Positions 25,060 to 33,225 of a stretch of 52,994 nt of DNA are shown in pieces. Within the stretch, counting starts at the first letter, position 1, and the number at the start of each line of letters is the position of its first letter. Source of the DNA: Carboxydothermus pertinax (lineage in GTDB: Bacteria > Bacillota > Z-2901 > Carboxydothermales > Carboxydothermaceae); contig NZ_BDJK01000036.1 of assembly GCF_001950255.1 (NCBI RefSeq), forward strand, positions 1 to 52,994. The letters run 5' to 3'. The notes under the pieces were generated by a model that was not told the origin of the DNA, ran no database searches, and worked only from the letters and a program-made list of their open reading frames with translations. Position numbers and translations under genes: made by a program.

Positions 25060-26001
25060 TTATACCGGATGTACATAATCGCAAGGGTCCTGGCTTATAA
25101 GTTTGGCGACAAGTTCATTGTTCCTTAAAAGGTTTATGAATAGCTGTTTTTGCTTCTCATGGGCAGAACTTTTTGTCAAAACAAAGGATAGGTTTCTTCT
25201 AATTGGTGCTTCCAACAGGCTTAGTTTTTTAAACATTTTCAAATCACAATCCCGCCGCACGGTAAGCTCGGAAACAATCGTCACCCCTAACCCTGCTGCT
25301 ACAACTTCCTTGATAGCTTGAGTACTGCTAAACTCCATGGTAACGTTTAAGTCATTAATATCAAGTCCCAGCTCCTTTAAGGCCATTTCCAGCACTTTTC
25401 TTGTTCCCGACCCTTCCTCCCGCAAAATTAGCCGCTCTTTAATCAACTCCGCCACAGGTAGTCGCTCTTTACTTCCCCAAAGATGGTGGTAGGGAACTAC
25501 CACCACCAGCTCATCTTCCCAAAACTTTTCCACCTTAAGCTCCTCATCATCAATGGGTCCCTCAATAAGTCCAATATCAATGTTTTTTTCCACTAAGTCA
25601 TGATAAATGGTATCGGTGTTGGCAATCTTCACCCGCATCTCAATCTCCGGATAAAGTTTATAAAAATAAGCTAAAAGCTTAGGCAGCACATATTCGCCAA
25701 TGGTCAACGTAGCTCCAATATAAAGTTTTCCTTTCTTTTCCCCACCAGCATCTCTGGCCAGTTCATAAGCTTCATGGATTCTATCTATAATGTCCTGAAC
25801 TTTTTGGTAAAAAACTTGTCCAGCCTCGGTTAGGCGCACCCCTTTATTGGAGCGCTCAAATAGCTTTACACCTACCTCGTTTTCCAAGGCCTGGATCTGC
25901 AAGCTAATTGCCGGCTGGCTCATGTGAAGCCTTTTGGCGGCTGTGGAAATATTTTTGGTTTCAGCTACCACTTTAAAAATTACAAGCTGCGAATGAAGCA
26001 T
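25060..26001 (-). CDS. LysR-family transcriptional regulator
   Basis: 313 residues from the ATG at 26001; a GTG four codons upstream is possible but falls inside the GGTGGGGGG ribosome site. The winged helix-turn-helix (residues 4-60: FKVVAETKNISTAAKRLHMSQPAISLQIQALENEVGVKLFERSNKGVRLTEAG) is complete, and the substrate-binding domain follows (IGATLTIGEYVLPKLLAYF; DIGLIEGPIDDEEL; LREEGSGTRKVLEMAL). The overall pattern resembles CbbR/CysL-type regulators. It overlaps the 3' end of the cbiA-like gene by 29 bases and is last in the sulfite-reduction operon, so it may sense a sulfur compound and act on the dsr promoter. The ligand is unknown. Confidence 0.88.
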   Translation of the reverse strand: MLHSQLVIFKVVAETKNISTAAKRLHMSQPAISLQIQALENEVGVKLFERSNKGVRLTEAGQVFYQKVQDIIDRIHEAYELARDAGGEKKGKLYIGATLTIGEYVLPKLLAYFYKLYPEIEMRVKIANTDTIYHDLVEKNIDIGLIEGPIDDEELKVEKFWEDELVVVVPYHHLWGSKERLPVAELIKERLILREEGSGTRKVLEMALKELGLDINDLNVTMEFSSTQAIKEVVAAGLGVTIVSELTVRRDCDLKMFKKLSLLEAPIRRNLSFVLTKSSAHEKQKQLFINLLRNNELVAKLISQDPCDYVHPV

Positions 26002-27370
26002 TATTCCCCCCACCTTTTAACCGGTAGTTTTTAGCTACTTTAACAAAATTTTCTGCCCACTGGGGATAAGTTAAGGCGTGAAAATGAGTGTATGCTGCAA
26101 ACAGGTTTTTATAGCAAAAGCCATCTAGACCTTTAATTATCCCATAACCCCTTTGAAGGTTTAAGCCAAAGGTTAATTCCATATAGAGGCTAAGTTTTGA
26201 ATAATGAAATTCATGTCCCTTTAACCGGTATCCCAGCGGAAAATACGGGTTTTTCATGATAATTTCTCCCTCGGTATAACCATGCCCCTGGGGCTTAGGT
26301 GTCATCTGGCATTCCGCCGGAATTACGCCTGCCATATAATGGGTGCTTCCTTTAAAAACTATTTTATCACATAAATACATAAGACCACCGCATTCAGCAT
26401 AAACCGGCATGCCTTTTTGGGAATATTTTTTTACCTGATTTAAAAGTTTTGTATTACGGGCAAGTTTTTCCAGGTAAAGCTCCGGAAAACCGCCTCCGAT
26501 ATATAACCCTCCCAAATCCTCTGGCAACTCCTCGGAAAAAGGATTTATAAAAATAAGTTTGGCACCAGCTTTTTCTAACAATTCCAAATTTTCGGGGTAA
26601 TAAAAGCAAAACGCTTCATTTTTAAAAACCCCAATTTTAACTTCACCCGTACCAGTAGTGCTTTGATCAATGGTTTCGATCTTAAAGTTTGCCAAACTAA
26701 CGAGCGGTTCTAAGTCAATGTGTTCCTCTACTATCTGGGCTAAATATTCTAAAAGTTCATGAGAAGCCTCGACTTCTCCACAAGTAATAAGCCCAAGATG
26801 ACGTTCCAATATTGCGCCTTTTTCTTTGATTTTGGGCATATAACCTAAAATCTTAATTGGGCAGTAGTAGCTAAACACCTCTTCTAAAAGCTTAATCTGG
26901 CGCCGGCTACCCACTTTATTAAACACTACGCCTAAAATTTTTAAATCCCGGTCGAACTCCATTAACCCCCGAACAACTGCCGCCAACGTTCTGGTAGTTC
27001 TAGTCGCATCTACCACCAGCAGCACCGGTAAATTTAACAATTTTGCCAGTTCTGCGGTGCTGTTTGACCCTATAACATCAACACCATCAAAAATCCCCAT
27101 ATTTCCTTCCACTACCGAAAGCATACTAGTCTTAGCATAACGCTCATAATGTCTAACCACTTCATCCCGGCCGTGTAAAAAAAGATCCAGGTTTCGGCTC
27201 TGCTCTCCTGCCGCCAAAGTATGCCACCCTGAGTCTATATAATCCGGACCTTTTTTAAACGGTTGCACTTTAATTCCTCTTTTAGCAAGTGCTCGTAATA
27301 TCCCTAAAGTAATTGTAGTTTTTCCGCTTCTTCCACTTGCCGCAGCTACTACAAAACCACTTTGGTTCAT
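25973..27370 (-). CDS. dsrN: Cobyrinate a,c-diamide synthase-like amidase (DsrN)
   Basis: 465 residues from the ATG at 27370, preceded by GGGGAGAAG. The CbiA architecture is visible: a P-loop ATPase start (VAAASGRSGKTTITLGILRAL), KKGPDYIDSGWH, GNMGIFDGV, then a C-terminal glutamine amidotransferase domain with YIGGGFPELYLEKLA and the catalytic-Cys block VYAECGGLMYLCD. CbiA amidates cobyrinate for B12. In dsr operons the same family (DsrN) is thought to amidate sirohaem to siroamide for DsrAB. The dsr context and lack of other cobalamin genes support the DsrN reading, but sequence alone cannot exclude B12 use. Confidence 0.85.
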   Translation of the reverse strand: MNQSGFVVAAASGRSGKTTITLGILRALAKRGIKVQPFKKGPDYIDSGWHTLAAGEQSRNLDLFLHGRDEVVRHYERYAKTSMLSVVEGNMGIFDGVDVIGSNSTAELAKLLNLPVLLVVDATRTTRTLAAVVRGLMEFDRDLKILGVVFNKVGSRRQIKLLEEVFSYYCPIKILGYMPKIKEKGAILERHLGLITCGEVEASHELLEYLAQIVEEHIDLEPLVSLANFKIETIDQSTTGTGEVKIGVFKNEAFCFYYPENLELLEKAGAKLIFINPFSEELPEDLGGLYIGGGFPELYLEKLARNTKLLNQVKKYSQKGMPVYAECGGLMYLCDKIVFKGSTHYMAGVIPAECQMTPKPQGHGYTEGEIIMKNPYFPLGYRLKGHEFHYSKLSLYMELTFGLNLQRGYGIIKGLDGFCYKNLFAAYTHFHALTYPQWAENFVKVAKNYRLKGGGNNASFAACNF

Positions 27371-27461
27371 TATCTTCTCCCCATCCTTTAAAAAGGGTAA
27401 ATGAGGGCTGCGTATTAGCAGCCCCATCCTTTTTTGCCTCGCTACCATAACTTGCAATATG

Positions 27462-28544
27462 TTAAATACCGCTATAGGGCATATAAATAAACTTAACTAA
27501 CAACAAAGCCAGTACCCCTACCGCAACCGAGACTATCATGCCGACCACAAATGATTTAACCCCCAATTTTTGAATAGAGCTGTAATGAACCTTAAATCCA
27601 ACGCCCGCAAAAGCCACCGCCAAGAACACTTTTATTACATCAGCATAATGGACGGCGGTGTAAAAATCCTTCCATGCCGTCTTGGTGGAAGGAAGGTAAA
27701 GAAGCAGGGAATTAATTAAACTGAATAAGACGAAAAATATCGCAAAAGAAGGAATACCCAACCGCACTTGTTTCGTTCCCGCAGCATTGCTACCTTTAAT
27801 CCGGTTAAAAATATAAGCACATAACAAGACAACAGGCCCTATAGAAAAAATACGGACTGACTTGGCAACTAAAGCCATGGCCGCAGCTTTTTCCCCTACC
27901 TGGGCACCCGCTGGAATGACCTGGGCCGTCTCATGAATTCCAGTGCCTGCCCACATACCAAAAGCAATCTGGGATTTATGCAAGAAATCACCTAAAGCAG
28001 TAGACTGAAACAAAAATGGATAAAGGATCATGGCTATTAACCCAAAGACAGTAACCGCTGCTACGGCAATACCTAGTTCTTCGTCCTTTGCTTTAATAAC
28101 CGGTCCAACAGCTGCAATTGCCGTAGCACCACAGATGGAACATCCAGCTCCCATTAAAATAGACAACTCAGGACTTAAACCCATCTTACGCCCAAACCAA
28201 ACTCCAAAAAAGAGCGCAAAAGCAATTACAATAAGCACTTGAATTACTCCCACAATACCTAATTGCAACCATGCCAAAGCGCTAATTGTCAAACCCAGCA
28301 TGGCTATAGAAAATCGTAGCCAGCTACTTGAGCACCAGAGAATGCCCGCACTAAACGATTTAGGTAGTTTAATTACATTACCTAAAATAATTGAATAGAG
28401 AAAAGCATACATTAAAGGACTGATTTTACCGTAAACAAAAGTATTGGTGAGATAAGCCAAAGCTGCAATCACAGCACATACAATGATTCCGGGCAACGCT
28501 TCCTTCTTTGGCAACCAGGATAAGTTTTGACTTTTTTCACCCAT
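27462..28544 (-). CDS. YeiH-family (UPF0324) membrane transporter
   Basis: 360 residues with about ten hydrophobic segments. The family pattern is clear: PLMYAFLYSIILGNVIKLP near residue 38, the SILMGAGCSICGATAIAAVGPVIKAKDEE block near 125, MWAGTGIHETAQVIPAGAQVG near 197 and KVHYSSIQKLG near the end. Members are annotated as putative sulfate/sulfonate exporters and lie beside LysR or CysL regulators. Here it is inside the dsr operon between a DsrM-like gene and dsrN. It is therefore a good candidate for sulfite, sulfonate or sulfide movement across the membrane. Direction and substrate are not known. A GGGGGAGGG site precedes the ATG. Confidence 0.85.
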   Translation of the reverse strand: MGEKSQNLSWLPKKEALPGIIVCAVIAALAYLTNTFVYGKISPLMYAFLYSIILGNVIKLPKSFSAGILWCSSSWLRFSIAMLGLTISALAWLQLGIVGVIQVLIVIAFALFFGVWFGRKMGLSPELSILMGAGCSICGATAIAAVGPVIKAKDEELGIAVAAVTVFGLIAMILYPFLFQSTALGDFLHKSQIAFGMWAGTGIHETAQVIPAGAQVGEKAAAMALVAKSVRIFSIGPVVLLCAYIFNRIKGSNAAGTKQVRLGIPSFAIFFVLFSLINSLLLYLPSTKTAWKDFYTAVHYADVIKVFLAVAFAGVGFKVHYSSIQKLGVKSFVVGMIVSVAVGVLALLLVKFIYMPYSGI

Positions 28545-28669
28545 TATATAACCCTCCCCCTTTTCATTATAAATTTTCCTTATGGGCTTATTTGCTGAAA
28601 CCCTTGAGCTATGGGTCTTAAAACCACTCTTTTCTTGTTATTTGTGTTTACTTTCACATTTTTGTTTTT

Positions 28670-28705
28670 TTATAAAGCATTAGGGAAAACCCTAATGCTT
28701 TATAA
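28670..28705. repeat. 16-bp perfect hairpin at the 3' end of the DsrM paralogue
   Basis: TTATAAAGCATTAGGG (28670-28685) and CCCTAATGCTTTATAA (28690-28705) with a 4-base loop. On the minus strand the tail is A-rich, not a U-run, so it is not a standard terminator; it overlaps the stop of the DsrM paralogue. It probably blocks 3' decay or splits the operon into a dsr part and a yeiH part. Confidence 0.7.
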
Positions 28706-29294
28706 CACCCCTTTTACCAAACTCAAAGCCGAAAAAGTAGCGGCTGGCAAAAAAGTAAATAAAGTGGGTTATTTTACTAAAGGGTAAATACAAAAACATT
28801 AACCCTGTTACCAAGTAAAACCAGCTTTGACCGTGAAAGTTTAAAACATAGGCAAAAGCTCCAGCAACAAACAAGGTTACCAGTAAAACCGAAAAATAAT
28901 CATCGAGAGTATTTAACTTCTGCATTTCCGCCTTAGCCAACCGCTCTAATATCCCAACAATTCCGGCCAAAAGCCCAAAACCAGTTAAGACTAACAAAAC
29001 ATCCCTAACAAAACCGGTAAAATCTACTCCTAAAACAGCTAAGATAAGGGTGATAAAGGAAGCAAAGATCCCCAGATGAAAGACTACTCCCCGCAAATAT
29101 GGAATTAAATGGATGCGGGTGCTTTCTTTTGCCCAGGGGGCCATTCCCAGGGTAAGAGCGTAAAATACACCATAGGAACTATCCCCTCGGGGGCAAGCTA
29201 AGTCCCGAGGGGGATTGGCTTTAACAAGCCCAGCTATTTTACCAATAATACCCACTATCGATACTAAACACGTCACTGTTAAAAAGGTTTTCAT
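28692..29294 (-). CDS. DsrM paralogue: cytochrome b-like NarI-family membrane protein with fewer His
   Basis: 200 residues and about five transmembrane helices; it starts directly after the dsrC stop (TAAATG). Two blocks match the DsrM upstream: FHLGIF (His73) and YLPFSKITH (His177). At the positions equivalent to the other two helix histidines of that DsrM (its His85 and His197) this protein has Leu83 and Phe159. It may therefore bind one b-haem instead of two, or use another ligand such as His154. NarI/DsrM proteins link the menaquinone pool to a cytoplasmic partner. The role here is inferred from context and is uncertain; it could be a truncated or diverged subunit. Confidence 0.72.
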   Translation of the reverse strand: MKTFLTVTCLVSIVGIIGKIAGLVKANPPRDLACPRGDSSYGVFYALTLGMAPWAKESTRIHLIPYLRGVVFHLGIFASFITLILAVLGVDFTGFVRDVLLVLTGFGLLAGIVGILERLAKAEMQKLNTLDDYFSVLLVTLFVAGAFAYVLNFHGQSWFYLVTGLMFLYLPFSKITHFIYFFASRYFFGFEFGKRGVIKH

Positions 29295-29612
29295 TTACAC
29301 GCACCCCGTAGGTTTGGGAAGCCCAGCAATTTTACAGGCGCCTTTAGCGGGACCAGATGGGAAAAGTTCATAAATTTCTTTTAAGCTAAAACCAGTATCT
29401 TTGCAGAGCTTTCTAATCATTGGAGCGATTTGGTACTGAAGATAATAGTTACGGATGTAGTTAATCACTTTCCAATGATCTTCGGTAAGTTCCGGCACGT
29501 CTTCTGTTTTGGCTAAAGCTTTAGCAATCTCCTCATTCCAGATAGAGGGGTCTTCAATAAACCCATCCTCGTCCACATTTAAAACTAAGCCGTCAATTTC
29601 AATTTGTGCCAT
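29295..29612 (-). CDS. dsrC: DsrC sulfur-carrier protein
   Basis: 105 residues from the second ATG (29612), which is better spaced from GGGAGG than the ATG at 29618. The DsrC/TusE pattern is complete: IDGLVLNVDEDGFIEDPSIWNEEIAKALA, LTEDHWKVINYIRNYY, IAPMIRKLCKDTGFSLKEIYELFPSGPAKGACKIAGLP. The C-terminal arm ends KGACKIAGLPKPTGCV: Cys93 and the penultimate Cys104 are separated by ten residues, the functional CX10C of true DsrC. DsrAB loads the sulfur from sulfite onto these two cysteines as a trisulfide, which DsrK then reduces. Both Cys being intact argues for a working dissimilatory pathway and against a TusE-like role. Confidence 0.94.
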   Translation of the reverse strand: MAQIEIDGLVLNVDEDGFIEDPSIWNEEIAKALAKTEDVPELTEDHWKVINYIRNYYLQYQIAPMIRKLCKDTGFSLKEIYELFPSGPAKGACKIAGLPKPTGCV

Positions 29613-29638
29613 TTTCATCTACCTCCCTTAAAATTTTT

Positions 29639-30967
29639 TTATAAAATAATTGCTTTTCCAACCAAATCCATAAGTCCCGACATTTCCACCGGTAGCTTGT
29701 AATACTCAAACACCAGTGGTAATTGGGCTTTGCAAATGGAACAGGGAGCTACTACATAGCCAGCGCCGGTCTTTTTCACCTGTTCGGCTTTAATCTTACC
29801 AAGCTTCATCCGAGTTTCCATTATTTCTTCCATTAAGAGCCCGGAACCGGCACCGCAGCAGAAGTTTTCCTCCCGGTTTGGAGTCATTTCCACGAAATTT
29901 TTAACTACATGGCGCAGGATAAAGCGCGGTTCCTCAATAATATCCCCTGCCCGGGCTAAATTACAGGGGTCGTGGTAGGTGTATATCACATCGCCATTTT
30001 TCTCCGGATCAACTTTTATAATCCCTTTGGCAATAAAATACGCTGCTTCTTCATGAATATGGCGAATTTCCACGTCAACAGGGCCGTTTAACCCTTCAGT
30101 ATACATTCGGGCAGCCCGCCAGCCGTGGCCGCATTCACCCTGAACAATCTTTTTAGCTTTTAATTTTTTGGCACAATCTAAAAGTCGTCGATTGTGCTCT
30201 TTCATCACTTTTTCGTCAAAGAAAAGGCCAAAGTTAGCTGCTTCAATTATTTCACTGGGAATAGTCCACTTGATACCGGCTGCATGATACATTTTGGCCA
30301 CACCAATCATCGTATTGGTATTGACAAAAAAGTCCGCTGAAGAAGGTACATACATAACATCCGCCTCTTCATCAACCGGAATGCGGATTTTTATACCCGT
30401 CTCTTCGTACATTTCTTCTTCAAGGAATTCAGAGCTATCTAACAGGGCCGGTTTGGTAATCCCCATGTTGTTGCCGGTATTGGCCATATTTTTGACAATA
30501 CCAACAGTAAATCGCGGCACCATCCCCAGTTCTGCCAATATTTGCCTCGCCATTATCGTAACTTCAGCGGTATCAATCCCAAAGGGGCAGACCAGAGCAC
30601 ACCGTCGGCACTGGTTACACTGGTAAAAATAAGTAAACCATTTTTCCAGAAGCTCCGGACTAACCCCAATGCCCCCGGCCACTTTCCCTAAAACCCCTGA
30701 TAGTGGCATTACTTCCTGCTTATAAACACTTCGCACTAAATCGGCTCGTTTGGTCGGTATATTATAAGGATCCTCAGTTCCCAGGTACGAGTGACAGGCA
30801 TTTATGCACGCACCGCATTTGGTACAACATTCCATAGCAAGTTTAAACATTCGGCTCTCGGCGGCTTTTTCTCGAATTAAAGCCACCAATTTTCGCACCT
30901 TTTCCTCGTCATCCAAAAGGCGATAGGGTAGCGGGGCGAGGTCTTTTGCTTTCTGCGGAGCATTCAT
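29639..30967 (-). CDS. dsrK: DsrK, HdrD-like iron-sulfur subunit
   Basis: 442 residues from the ATG at 30967 (GGGGGAGGCAAATAAG ahead), one base after the dsrM stop. Two N-terminal [4Fe-4S] sites are CCTKCGACINACHSY and CNQCRRCALVCPFGID. Two CCG-type motifs follow in the C-terminal half: HDPCNLARAGD with ENFCCGAGSG, and a closing APCSICKAQL, the arrangement that binds the special catalytic cluster of heterodisulfide reductase. DsrK takes electrons from DsrM and reduces the DsrC trisulfide, releasing sulfide. It is immediately followed by dsrC, its substrate. Cytosolic, membrane-attached through DsrM. Confidence 0.92.
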   Translation of the reverse strand: MNAPQKAKDLAPLPYRLLDDEEKVRKLVALIREKAAESRMFKLAMECCTKCGACINACHSYLGTEDPYNIPTKRADLVRSVYKQEVMPLSGVLGKVAGGIGVSPELLEKWFTYFYQCNQCRRCALVCPFGIDTAEVTIMARQILAELGMVPRFTVGIVKNMANTGNNMGITKPALLDSSEFLEEEMYEETGIKIRIPVDEEADVMYVPSSADFFVNTNTMIGVAKMYHAAGIKWTIPSEIIEAANFGLFFDEKVMKEHNRRLLDCAKKLKAKKIVQGECGHGWRAARMYTEGLNGPVDVEIRHIHEEAAYFIAKGIIKVDPEKNGDVIYTYHDPCNLARAGDIIEEPRFILRHVVKNFVEMTPNREENFCCGAGSGLLMEEIMETRMKLGKIKAEQVKKTGAGYVVAPCSICKAQLPLVFEYYKLPVEMSGLMDLVGKAIIL

Positions 30968-30968
30968 C

Positions 30969-31703
30969 TTATTTGCCTCCCCCTTTCGAAAGCCAAATAA
31001 GCTTTGTCTTGCCGTCACCGGTTAAGGTAATTGCTTTATTAATAAGCCCTCCCGCCAGGTGTAATAGTTTAGAAAAAGGAAGGTACATTAATAAGATTTG
31101 TCCAAAGAAATAATGGAGGATAAAAGCCCCGGGAAGATCATAGTTAATTGGTCTTAAGCTAAATAAATCGGCAAAATATTTTTTTATGGTAAAAAGCTCT
31201 ACCGGCGCCAGTGTCCGCATGGCATTGCCGGTGGTAACAATTGTTAAAATTAATAGTATATCAAGATAATCCCACGGATCGGAAACTTGTTTAACCTGGC
31301 CGGAGAGCCGCCTTAAAAGAAGGGCTAATGCTCCAAAAAAGGCCAGGGTGCCGGCAAGCATGCCAAAGGCAAAGGATAGCTTTTCGCTCTGTTCCGGAGT
31401 TGCGCCTAACAGCGTAAACTGGTGCCCGGCAAAGGCTATCCCGGCTATATGCCCGATAACTATCAAGAATATCCCCAGGTGAAATCCGTAGGACATCACC
31501 CATAGCGGGCGCTCAAAGCGATACAGGGTTTTAAAGAAAAGGATTTCTTTAAGGACTTCGCCTGAAGGCGTACTGGGTACCGGAAAAAGGTTTAATTGAT
31601 ACTTCACTTTTGAGGCATACCAACCTCTTATCCGGTAAATAAGCCCAAATACCAGTATTAAAAATGTCAGATAAGGAAGTACTCCAGCAACAAAATGTTT
31701 CAA
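30969..31703 (-). CDS. dsrM: DsrM, quinol-oxidising cytochrome b membrane subunit
   Basis: 244 residues, about five or six membrane helices, NarI-like. His75 and His85 (GFHLGIFLIVIGHIAG) and His197 and His215 (ILHYFFGQILLMYLPFSKLLH) are well placed to bind two b-haems. The positively charged loop RRLSGQVKQVSDPWDYLD separates the pairs. The start is TTG at 31703 behind GGGGGAAG. DsrM passes electrons from menaquinol to DsrK, which starts one base later. In Gram-positive sulfite/sulfate reducers DsrMK without DsrJOP is common, and no J, O or P genes occur here. Confidence 0.9.
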   Translation of the reverse strand: MKHFVAGVLPYLTFLILVFGLIYRIRGWYASKVKYQLNLFPVPSTPSGEVLKEILFFKTLYRFERPLWVMSYGFHLGIFLIVIGHIAGIAFAGHQFTLLGATPEQSEKLSFAFGMLAGTLAFFGALALLLRRLSGQVKQVSDPWDYLDILLILTIVTTGNAMRTLAPVELFTIKKYFADLFSLRPINYDLPGAFILHYFFGQILLMYLPFSKLLHLAGGLINKAITLTGDGKTKLIWLSKGGGK

Positions 31704-31718
31704 GGGTTCTTCCCCCTA

Positions 31719-31907
31719 TTAAAGTTCTTGAATGGTAACGGCCCCGGTCGGGCAGGAAGTAGTGCAGGTTTCACAACCCATACACTCCGAGGGATCCGAA
31801 ACTATTTCCACCTTATCGCCCTTTAATTCAAACAATCTTGCCGGACAGGCCTCTGCACAGGAACCGCAACCGCTGCATTTATCGAGATCGACATTAACCA
31901 TAAACAT
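31719..31907 (-). CDS. 2x[4Fe-4S] ferredoxin
   Basis: 62 residues from the ATG at 31907, eight bases after GGAG. It has two classic clusters: CSGCGSCAEACPARLF and CMGCETCTTSCPTGAV. It sits between a DsrK paralogue and dsrM, an unusual place, and probably transfers electrons between the HdrD-like proteins or connects them to a cytosolic donor. It is not one of the annotated subunits of a standard DsrMKJOP complex. The first ATG and the one two codons later (MVNVDLDK) are both acceptable starts. Confidence 0.88.
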   Translation of the reverse strand: MFMVNVDLDKCSGCGSCAEACPARLFELKGDKVEIVSDPSECMGCETCTTSCPTGAVTIQEL

Positions 31908-31932
31908 CCCTTTCACTCCTCTAAATTTTTAT

Positions 31933-33225
31933 TTACTTATTCTCATCCCCGGGTAACACCAGGGCGTTAGCAACGACTTCCGACAAAGCAGTAATATTTG
32001 CAGGAATTTTGTAATGTTTTTTAAGATCCTGCAACTGAACCAGGCAGTTGTGGCAGGGTGCAACCACCTCTTTAGCTCCGGTAGCCATTATTTGGTCTGC
32101 TTTGGGTTTACCCGCTGCTATCCTGGATTTAGCATAATCGGTCATGGCCAGCATCCCTCCACCACCACCGCAACAGAGGTTTTCCACCCCGTTTGGGCTC
32201 ATTTCTCTAAAATCAGTGACTACCCTTGCTAAGATTTCTCTTGGCTCCTTATAAATACCACCGTTTCTAGCTAAATTGCACGGGTCATGGTAGGTTACCG
32301 GCTTGTTATTCCGCGCTGGTTCAAGTTTTATTCGGCCGGACATAATATACTCATGGATCAATTCCACCACATGCTTTACCTCAAAGGGGAATTTTTCGCC
32401 CAGCCAGTTTTCCGCTTCCCAGCGCATGGCCCTAAAGCCATGTCCACATTCGGTCATCGCCAGTACCTTTACCCCAAGCTCTACAGTGGCATCTCTAAGC
32501 CTTTGGGCATGAAGCCTTGCCAATTCGTCTTCACCGGAGAACAATGCCAAATTAGTAGCATCAAACATTTTGCTGGAAACGGTCCAATCTTCCCTGGCAG
32601 CATAGAAGATTTTTGCCAGAGCAATAAAGGAAAGAGGATAAACCTTAACTTCCAGGGGTATCGTCATGTACAACACCCGGGCACCCCTTTTATCCACCGG
32701 GATTTTCGCCTTGGAGTCCCCAAGCTCGTCCTGAAGCTGTTCTTCCAGCCACTCTATTGTTTCTAAAAACTCCTCCCGGGTAACCCCCATATTATTCCCG
32801 GACTCAATAGTCAGGTCTACTCCCGCCTTCAAGCTCTGGGGTACCATGTTAATTGCTGCCAGCATGGCCCGGGCTGTTCTGACAATTAACCCGGTATCTA
32901 TACCCATGGGACAGTTTATGGTACACCGCCGGCACATGGTACAGCTACCAAAGGCAATATCCTTTAACTCCCGGGCGTATTCCTCATCAAAATCCTGCGC
33001 TCCCACCAGGCCGGGCAATAATTTTCCAGTCGGGGTAAAATACCGCCGGTAAATTTTCCTAAGTTTTTCCGCTTTATAGGCCGGCGTATGGACGGGATCC
33101 TTAGTCGCTCGATAATAGTGGCAGCTGTCTTTGCAAATGCCACAGTGCGCACACACTTCTAAGCTGGCAATTAATTTTTTATTTAACCTGCCTTTTAAAA
33201 ACTCCACTGCTTTTTGGGTATTCAT
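31933..33225 (-). CDS. Second DsrK/HdrD-like iron-sulfur protein
   Basis: 430 residues, starting ATGA over the SUMT stop. The architecture parallels dsrK: N-terminal CAHCGICKDSCHYY and CTMCRRCTINCPMGID, then YHDPCNLARNGG with ENLCCGGGGGM and a closing APCHNCLVQL. All cysteines of the heterodisulfide-type cluster are present, so it should be catalytically competent. It is a clear paralogue of the gene at 29639 but diverged in the middle. It precedes the ferredoxin, giving an HdrD-ferredoxin-DsrM-DsrK order. It may form a second membrane module with the small DsrM paralogue, or accept electrons from the ferredoxin. Function is inferred. Confidence 0.85.
   Translation of the reverse strand: MNTQKAVEFLKGRLNKKLIASLEVCAHCGICKDSCHYYRATKDPVHTPAYKAEKLRKIYRRYFTPTGKLLPGLVGAQDFDEEYARELKDIAFGSCTMCRRCTINCPMGIDTGLIVRTARAMLAAINMVPQSLKAGVDLTIESGNNMGVTREEFLETIEWLEEQLQDELGDSKAKIPVDKRGARVLYMTIPLEVKVYPLSFIALAKIFYAAREDWTVSSKMFDATNLALFSGEDELARLHAQRLRDATVELGVKVLAMTECGHGFRAMRWEAENWLGEKFPFEVKHVVELIHEYIMSGRIKLEPARNNKPVTYHDPCNLARNGGIYKEPREILARVVTDFREMSPNGVENLCCGGGGGMLAMTDYAKSRIAAGKPKADQIMATGAKEVVAPCHNCLVQLQDLKKHYKIPANITALSEVVANALVLPGDENK

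Noticed and set aside
28670-28705. Rho-independent terminator after the DsrM paralogue
   Set aside because: Stem is perfect but neither strand has a following U-run; listed as a hairpin only.
32287-32766. 159-codon plus-strand frame inside the DsrK paralogue
   Set aside because: Antisense to a conserved gene, low-complexity composition and no ribosome site.
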